Source: Hexactinellida sp. DTS-2022
Taxonomy: Eukaryota; Porifera; Hexactinellida
Reading direction: 5' to 3'
Assembly (NCBI GenBank): GCA_028753945.1
Contig: JAPNXP010000003.1
Coordinates: 62,001 to 126,000 of the forward strand
DNA: 64,000 bases
Shown here in pieces: positions 57,436 to 64,000 of this stretch. Under the pieces are notes generated by a model. It had not been told where the DNA came from and did no database searches. It was given only the letters and a program-made list of their open reading frames with translations. Both the position numbers and the translations under genes were made by a program. Position 1 is the first letter of the stretch; each line of letters begins with the position of its first letter.

Positions 57436-58577
57436 TCTTATATATTAAATCACAATGATTTTTTTTTGTTTGTTTGTTTGTTTGTTTGTTCAGAATTGAT
57501 TGAGGAACTGGTAAGAGCTACAGGCTTGAAATTTGGCAGGGAGTTGGGAAATGGTGTATCTAGGAACAAATTCTAATATCTAAGAAAAATATTCATATCT
57601 TCCCTCTCAAAAGGTGACAAAACTATCAGCTGTTAAGAATGCATTATAGAGAGCTTAACTGAGACTGCAATTTAATTGGCTGAAAAAATATATACAAATA
57701 ATTCTGGGTCAATACATTTGACCAATAAATTTTGCCCTGTAAGTTGGTATACTTTAATAGTCCCATTAATCGCATAAATAGTTTATTTAGTAAAAGTTAA
57801 ACTAAAACCTTTCATTCCACCTTATAAAATCTTCATTTCCAAACTTTTGATTAATTAATCAATTTGATTTCAGATTTGCTACTCATAAACCCGAAAAAAT
57901 ATATATTTGTCAGTTAAGAATAATTTTCGTATCAATGAGTTTTTTAGCAAGAATTAACGTATTAATTTACCGAGGCTCATGAGCATATATTATTATGATT
58001 TAGTCTAAAGGTTTGAGCTGTTTACTTTCTTTCTGAAGTAACAAATTTGTCTAATCTAATTAAGGAATCAAATTTTTGTAAATTCACGCGAGGGCCGAAG
58101 GCTCGAGAATAAGTTGTGAGAACGCGCGTAGCGAGGTCGGTCAGCTTAAATATACTGCTTAGGGGCCCACAGCTCAATAAGGTAGGGATCTGCTACCTAC
58201 ATACTGTATAGTAGAATCTGCTAAAGGTTACTCTATACACGGTCATTTTTACGTTCATAGGCTAGCGGCCAGCTATTATAATTCCTAAATGATTTCCCGT
58301 ATTATAATTAACCTGCGTATGAGGCCTTCGAACGTTACGTAACGCTTTGGAGGAGGAAGAAGGATTACGAATGTCACAGATCGTACTTTTCATTCCTAAA
58401 TGGCAAAAAACTTGAAGTAAGGAAAGGGATGTATAATTTTCGTTAAATTTCCGTTACACTCCACAGTATTTAAATACAACTGGCATACATTTGAAAAGGT
58501 ATTGCCATGAATACAAGCGAGGGCCACAGGCCCGAGTGCAAGTTGTAAGAACGCGCGTAGCGCGGACGAGCAGCTTG
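57436..58577 (+). mobile_element. Helitron family B, precisely defined copy
   Basis: It starts TCTTATATATTAAATC and ends GCGGACGAGCAGCTTG, inserted between A (57435) and T (58578) of GGTAATATTG, which is uninterrupted in the P element's other repeat copies near 62362 and 62520. The 3' end carries GGGCC-aca-GGCCC (58521-58533) and CGCGC-gta-GCGCG (58552-58564), the latter 13 nt before the terminus. An inner second set (58092-58104 and about 58122-58134) suggests a tandem or nested family member. No coding frame is seen, so it is non-autonomous. Confidence 0.9.
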
Positions 58578-58943
58578 TATTGTTAAAATCTCGAGATCAG
58601 TTAGCTTTAGACATTTGAAATGTATTATTGTCGTATAGGAAGTCATATTTTTGGAGAACAACGGACATATTGGATTATCGAAAATATTTGTGGAATGTGA
58701 GTTATGCCGTTTTCACACCTTTCCATATATGGTAATATTAATAAAACCACGACAACAGTTAAAGTTAGGCATATTTAAATATATTATTTTCGGATAGGTA
58801 GCATAATATGGTGAGCTATTTGTCGTGATAATTATTTGCTATACCTATAATGTATAAGTTACAAGTTTGGATTCGATTAGTATGATTGTTAGCATGGAGA
58901 AAGTATTATCAGTACATTGACTGTATCTAAAAAGTGTTCACAA

Positions 58944-61466
58944 TTAATAATTTTCTTCTTGTAACTTTTCCCTCCGTCGAAGACATCCAATCTGTTGCTC
59001 ACGATCACTGAAGTGGTTAACTTGAGCTTTTAATAGAGTATTAACTAATGAGTATAGAGCTACATTGTCTTCAGCAAGAGGATGATCAAAAAATGAAAGG
59101 ACTTTAATTACATATGTTCGACAACTATTTTTGGCCCTCGGAAGTAACTCAAGGAGATTAACAGCAGTTTGAACAAAACAAGTCGTGGACAATGTTGGCA
59201 CTCTCAGCCCTCCCCTGTCGAGTTCTTGTAGAAATTCAGTAGATACCAGGTCCCCTTCCATTTCTCCATGCTCAAATGTTATACGTATATCCAGCAATGA
59301 ACATTTTTAAGTATTGCCCGAATCAAGAAGGAGTTGCGTGTCCTCAATACTGATATCTTGCATTAGCTCTATATGCAGTTGTACATTCTGGGCTAAACTC
59401 TGGAATTCCTTGAGGAATTATATTGTATTTCAGCAACTGATGTAGTCGCTGTGCTTTGGCTGCTGAGAGTACATCAACAATATCAATGTAAAAGTTTCCT
59501 CCATTGCGCTGTCTGGCTTGTCCAAAAGTTTTTTCCAAGGGGTCTTGTGAGAAAACCGCAGGAAGAACATACTGAAAATTGTGGTAAGTCAATAGATAAG
59601 TGGCGGCTACAATACTATATTTTGTTGTGATCTTAAAAGCATCTGCAGTGAATTGAGTAAGCTTTTTTTGTCTAAATCTTCCTCCTTCCCATCGACAGGA
59701 ATCTATAACGTCGCACATTGCTGATAGTTTGCTAAAGTTGTCACAATTCAACGTCCAAGGTGCACGATGTGGATCACGAAGATGTATTGTGCTAAACTTG
59801 TCTTTTACGTTCATCATTCTGAACCAGTTTGTTACCAATGTGAGAAATTTAATAGTTCCCTCCTGATAATCGATAATACCCTTTAAGGCTTTGAATGCTG
59901 CAATCGTCTTTTCATGAAAGACTTGACATACCAGCGGTACGCTCTGTCTTTGTAGTGGTTTAGGAAAGACTGAGGTGTGAGTAAGCTTTGTAAGACGTAA
60001 TGGCATCTTCTTATCTTCCTCATATAGAGCTTGGATGTCTCTCCAACATGCCAGATATTCTACACCGTTCTCTTTAAAGGACAATTCCTTGGTCTTCTCA
60101 GTTATCCAATTATTCCTCAAATTTTTTAGGATATGAACGTAATCATAAATTAAGTACATATCGACACCGCATACCTCCACTTTCCCAGGACCACCAAGTA
60201 AGCGGTACACGCCTTGATTTAGCGGACAGTTATCACAGATAAAGGATATTGGCTGGATATCCATTTTTCTCAATCCTTCAATTGTTTCCATCAAAATATC
60301 TCGAGCCTTCGCTGCATTTATTTTAGAAACTGGATGAACACCAATCACTAAGCGTGGCCCTCCGTGATGGCAAACAATTTCTATACAAAAGGCAGATGTA
60401 GCAACTGCCTCTGTCGCATTAGTAGCATAACCAATGATGTGGCCTCCTGTTAAGCGCGTGGTCTTCAATAACTTCACCTCATCAAATAGTATGTTAACAA
60501 GCCGTTGCTCAGATTTCAGTACTTTGAATATGAGCGGCAGATTGGTGTTTGCGAAACTACGAGATATTAAATTTGGAACAAGTTGTTCCCTAGGGAGCTT
60601 TATTATTCTGTAATTTCTTATCATCCTGTATGCAGCTGGAGATATACAAAGAAGTTCTCCAGCAAAAATCAGTAGGTGTTTTGTATACCGGATATTATTA
60701 TCTGAAATCAAGAGAAATTCTAGCTGGGTCTCTAGGAACTGAAAATGTGTTGATTCTTGTACATCTATTGTCATTTGTTTCAACTCTTCCATGGCCTTTA
60801 ACAAATGATCATTGTTAGAAGTTTCATAATTATTAACAATCGAGAGAATTTCTTCCATCTGAGACCATCTATGAAGGAGGCTATTCTTCTGTAGATTGAA
60901 AATTATCTTTGGGATTTCATAACCATTCTTTTCTACCTTAGACAAATGAAGAAACCCAAAGCAAGACTCTACTTTCTTAAAGCAGAAATACTGAACCACT
61001 TTACTCCCTAATTCATCCACCATGAAAACTGTCAATTTTTCTCCGTGATTTCTAACGCTGAATGACGTGAATCGTATTTCAAATTCTTCTGCAAAAGTGG
61101 TGAAATCTAAGATCTTATCACACTTGTCAATATACTCTCTCTGCAATTTATCCCTTACAGCAGAAGTAGTCTTTCCTGTTGGCCTTGGATGTGTAATAGA
61201 CTGCTTCTGACAAGACTTGGGCCACCTTTAAAATATGTAGGAGGTCCAATTGGTCGCTTTCCTCCCCGTACAGTTACCCATTTGCATTCAAAGTGTGATG
61301 AACAGACAAATATCTCTTTTCGATCTTTAAGACTCCCAGATTCATTAGGCATGGCCTCAATCCATCTTGTCCTTTCAATCCTATCTGTGGGAAAACTGAC
61401 AACTTGACTATATGGTTCCCCATCATAGTTACCACGACAGTTGAAAGCTGCACAACGTTTTGGCAT
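58944..61466 (-). pseudogene. THAP-domain P-element-like transposase, frameshifted
   Basis: The start at 61466 opens a THAP zinc finger: C5, C10, W35, C55, H58 and a GPPTYF motif, the DNA-binding module of P transposases and THAP9. The frame then must shift near 61160-61210. The 600-codon second frame (to 59344) has FAGELLCISPAAYRMIRN, LFDEVKL (D222), FICDNCPLNQ (D305), YDYVHILKNLRNNW and DPLEKTFGQARQRNGG (E538), the RNase H-like catalytic set interrupted by the GTP-binding insertion region. Beyond 59344 the frame changes twice more (FIAGYTYNI, then STEFLQELDRGGLRVP to 58944). At least three lesions make it inactive as it stands; introns are an alternative for the C-terminal breaks. Confidence 0.9.
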
Positions 61467-61621
61467 GATTACTGTGCTTGTGAGATCATATGCTAAATAT
61501 TGTAAATACGAAATAAAATGTAAAAACTAAGCATTATTATTCTTTACCATCAACATTTAGTTCGATAATACTTTCTCCATGCTAACAATCATCTAATCGA
61601 ATCCAAACTTGTAACTTATAC

Positions 61622-62080
61622 ATACTTGCCAACCTAAAGCAAGTCTTTGGCGGGACGGAGGAATGAATTTTGGCGGGGCATAAGGAAGTTTGGCGGGACA
61701 AAGAACATTAGTACATAAATAAGTGAAAACACTATAAATACTACTTAAGGTTGGCTAAGTATTGGCTTTTAGATGAATAGCTATTAGATGTACGGATGTC
61801 CTAGTAATTGTAATAATTTGATTATCTCAACGGAAGGAACCTTACTCCAATTGCATAAAACGAGACGTCCCACTAAAAAAACGGGACGCTAGTCAATTCT
61901 ACAAATTTATTACCTAATTGGAAGAAGCAATGCTCAGATCTTTATATTTTATAGTTATTGTCACAAAAATGAAATACAGGGTACAGAAAGCGGGACAAAC
62001 GTGTCTAAAAGCGGGACAATTCACAAAATCTTTGCCAAAAAGCGTGACGTCCCACCAAAAGCGGGACGGTTGGCAAGTAT
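61622..62080. mobile_element. hAT-type miniature element, TTGCCAACC family, nested
   Basis: ATACTTGCCAACC and its inverse form the ends; flanks ACTTATAC (61614-61621 and 62081-62088) are identical 8-mers, and the opposite P-element arm (about 58848-58858) keeps the uninterrupted site. GGCGGGAC/AAGCGGGAC units iterate near both ends. Confidence 0.95.
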
Positions 62081-62203
62081 ACTTATACATTATAGGTATA
62101 GCAAATAATTATCACGACAAATAGCTCACCATATTATGCTACCTATCCGCAAATAATATATTTAAATATGCCTAACTTTAACTGTTGTCGTGGTTTTATT
62201 AAT

Positions 62204-62677
62204 ATTACCATATATGGAAAGGTGTGAAAACGGCATAACTCACATTCCACAAATATTTTCGATAATCCAATATGTCCGTTGTACTCCCAAAATATGACTT
62301 CCTATACGACAATAATACATTTCAAATGTCTAAAGCTAACTGATCTCGAGATTTTAACAATATTACCATATATGGAAAGGTGTGAAAACGGCATAACTCA
62401 CATTCCACAAATATTTTCGATAATCCAATATGTCCGTTGTACTCCCAAAATATGACTTCCTATACGACAATAATACATTTCAAATGTCTAAAGCTAACTG
62501 ATCTCGAGATTTTAACAATATTACCATATATGGAAAGGTATGAAAACGGCATAACTCACATTCCACAAATATTTTCGATAATCCAATATGACCGTTGGAC
62601 TCCTTAACTATGACTTCCTATACGACAATAATATATTTTATGTGTCTAACTTTAACCGATTACGAAATACCTAATGG
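62204..62677. repeat. 158-bp subterminal tandem repeats
   Basis: Three head-to-tail copies start at 62204, 62362 and 62520 with ATTACCATATATGGAAAGG. Copies 1 and 2 are almost identical; copy 3 diverges in its distal part where it merges into the terminal repeat. The left arm has two units (about 57280-57435 and 58578-58735). Likely transposase-binding or amplification-prone subterminal regions. Confidence 0.95.
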
Positions 62678-62736
62678 ACCCAAGTTCCAGGACCCGAGAA
62701 TGAGCGCCTACAGTCCTTATTTAAAGGAGTCTATGG

Positions 62737-63290
62737 CTTAAACAGTATAATATTCTCAAGTTGTATAATAGGAAAGATTGTGTCCATAAAGATAGAGATT
62801 CGTTTATGGAATTTATCAGCAGATCTTTATCGCAGCCATCCTGACAATTTTGATTTCACACATTATGTGGACATACCTAATTTCCGGAACGGAACGGTAT
62901 GGAACGGTACCATTCCGGAAAATCAAAGTACCTAAATTACGGAACGGTACCATTCCGGGAAATCTAAGTACCTAAATTACGGAACGGAGTAGCCCCCCAA
63001 GGTATTGGTTATTATATACTTTAGAAACATTTGGTCTTGCATCCTGATATACTATTTTGTACTAAATGTGGTAAATTATGAAGATAAATTGAAACAAACT
63101 GGCGTAAGCGCGTTTAGGGAACCAGGGGCCGAAATAGCTAACCTATTGTGTTCTTGTGGTGCCCTAAATCACTAGCGATTTAGGGATCCCGCGTTTTGCA
63201 TAGAGTGAGTATATTGTTATAGTCTAATCAATCTTTAGTTGATCTATACCAGCTCAAGTACCTAAATTAACGAGCTATTAAAAATGTCAA
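62737..63290. other. upstream region of last gene with GGAACGG repeats
   Basis: 62880-62995 has three rounds of GGAACGGTACCATTCCGG (palindromic) and two of AAGTACCTAAATTACGGAAC spaced about 40 bp. CCCTAAATCACTAGCGATTTAGGG (63160-63184) is a hairpin. These may be remnants of a hAT-like element. Confidence 0.5.
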
Positions 63291-63344
63291 TCCGCATGCG
63301 GACTAAGTGAATCCGCATGCGGAATAAGTAAATCCGCATGCGGA
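63291..63344. promoter_or_regulatory. three phased TCCGCATGCGGA palindromes
   Basis: Three identical perfect 12-bp palindromes start at 63291, 63312 and 63333, exactly 21 bp apart (two helical turns). They lie 74 bp before the ATG of the next gene. The arrangement looks like an array of binding sites for a dimeric protein; a short tandem repeat without function is the alternative. Confidence 0.55.
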
Positions 63345-63417
63345 ATTATTCATATATGTATGCATCATTGGCGGAGTACAATAATTTATACCTGTTATTG
63401 ACATTTTTAGAAATATT

Positions 63418-64000
63418 ATGGCGGGAAACAAAAACAGAGAGCTACAGTTAATTCCTCCCAAGAAACGGAGATGGAATGAATTGTATTGTGAAGTGACATC
63501 AATATGCGAATCAACAGACACACTAGAAATTACTCTAATACCAGGTTCTAACTTAGAATACAATGAAGAAGCAGTGTTCGAACATGGATTTCCTTCAGTT
63601 CATCAAACGATGGACCCTTGCGGAACTATTTTATTTCCAGATTCTAATTTAAATTACAACGAAGAAGCAGTGGTCGAACTTGGCATGTCTTTTGTTCACC
63701 AATATTGCCATCAATTATTAAAAAAATCACAGTTATGGTATTTAGAAGAAGCGAATATCTATATAATGCCCGACTATAAAATTAATGAAGGTTAGTGACA
63801 AAATAACTTATTTGCTTCAAACTGTCCTTATTAAATTCATCATATAAATTATGTTTGTTTTAGGTAGAGTTACTCTGAAGAATTCCATGGTAATCATCAA
63901 TAGTAACAAATTAATTTGCTTGGAATGTTCTTCAGTAACATGTACCCACTTTCAAGCCTATGAGTTATGTTTTCGGAATCATTGTAACGTGTTTTGCGCT
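63418..64000 (+). CDS. unrecognised two-exon (or longer) gene, truncated by window end
   Basis: Exon 1 (63418-63790) starts MAGNKNRELQLIPPKKRRWN, with a possible basic nuclear signal PPKKRR, and contains an internal duplication: residues about 38-63 and 70-95 share SNL(E/N)YNEEAV and end in VHQ. A GTTAGT donor and TTTTAG acceptor bound a 73-nt intron in phase 1. Exon 2 (from 63864) is open to the window end and carries a Cys/His cluster: LICLECSSVTCTHFQAYELC. The C-x2-C-x4-C-x-H spacing suggests metal binding. I do not recognise the family; a transposon-derived protein is possible given the surroundings. Confidence 0.65.

Larger units (their letters stand above)
57221..62735 (-). mobile_element. 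P-element-like DNA transposon
   Basis: Terminal inverted repeats start CATAGACTCCTTTAAATAAG and extend about 200 bp; flanks GAGTAAAC and GCTTAAAC match at 6 of 8 bases, in line with the 8-bp duplications of P elements. Inside are subterminal tandem repeats (two units left, three right), a second inverted zone (left 58740-58910, right 61550-61621 and 62081-62204), and a THAP-RNase H-like transposase on the minus strand. Without the two nested insertions it is about 3.9 kb. The internal zones are identical at most positions, so the element is not very old. Confidence 0.9.

Noticed and set aside
61129..61152. An 18-nt GTAAGG...TTGCAG mini-intron between the THAP and catalytic frames
   Set aside because: Removing 18 nt does not change frame, so it would not join the two frames, and the size is below any plausible spliceosomal intron.

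Overview
This is an AT-rich (roughly two thirds A+T), intron-containing animal-type genomic window made almost entirely of transposable elements. No protein-coding gene of clear host function is visible. The case for a metazoan is a P-element-like transposon with a THAP domain, Helitrons with a Pif1 helicase fused to an OTU protease domain, hAT and pogo/Tc1-type miniature elements, and candidate genes with GT-AG introns of about 58-145 nt. An aquatic invertebrate such as a sponge or cnidarian would fit, but the species cannot be fixed from the sequence.

Layout. 0-9.3 kb: fragments of three Helitron-like families (A, B and C, my names), a GAACGA minisatellite, the first copies of a composite hairpin repeat and a large CGAACA/TGTTCG foldback. 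9.4-12 kb: a giant palindrome with a hAT-type element inserted in one arm. 12-14.5 kb: nested pogo-like miniature elements and two reverse Helitron A copies, one carrying a (CA)n tract of nearly 200 bp. 15.9-18.2 kb: a hAT element with about 465-bp inverted repeats and an exact 8-bp target duplication. 19.8-27.5 kb: a second giant palindrome, a third inverted-repeat element with a proven empty site, and a hAT element holding three pogo-like insertions. 28-28.8 kb: a decayed, apparently spliced integrase gene. 30-37 kb: an array of a composite repeat whose units contain a near-perfect 130-bp hairpin and a palindromic 60-bp minisatellite. 39.9-47.8 kb: a decayed Helitron helicase-OTU gene behind a family A 5' end, then a small proline-rich candidate gene. 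48-53 kb: exon-like coiled-coil segments and Helitron ends. 53.5-54 kb: a very GC-rich hAT miniature element. 54.2-57.2 kb: more composite repeat. 57.2-62.7 kb: a P-element-like transposon with 158-bp subterminal tandem repeats and a frameshifted transposase gene, itself hit by a Helitron and a hAT miniature element. 63.3-64 kb: three exactly 21-bp-spaced palindromes just upstream of an unrecognised two-exon gene that runs off the window.

The elements record a relative history. Several insertions can be proven because an uninterrupted copy of the target survives elsewhere in the window. The most unusual pattern is that Helitron families with unrelated bodies all end in serial mini-hairpins of a 5-bp stem and a 3-nt loop, with stem sequences that differ between copies yet still pair.
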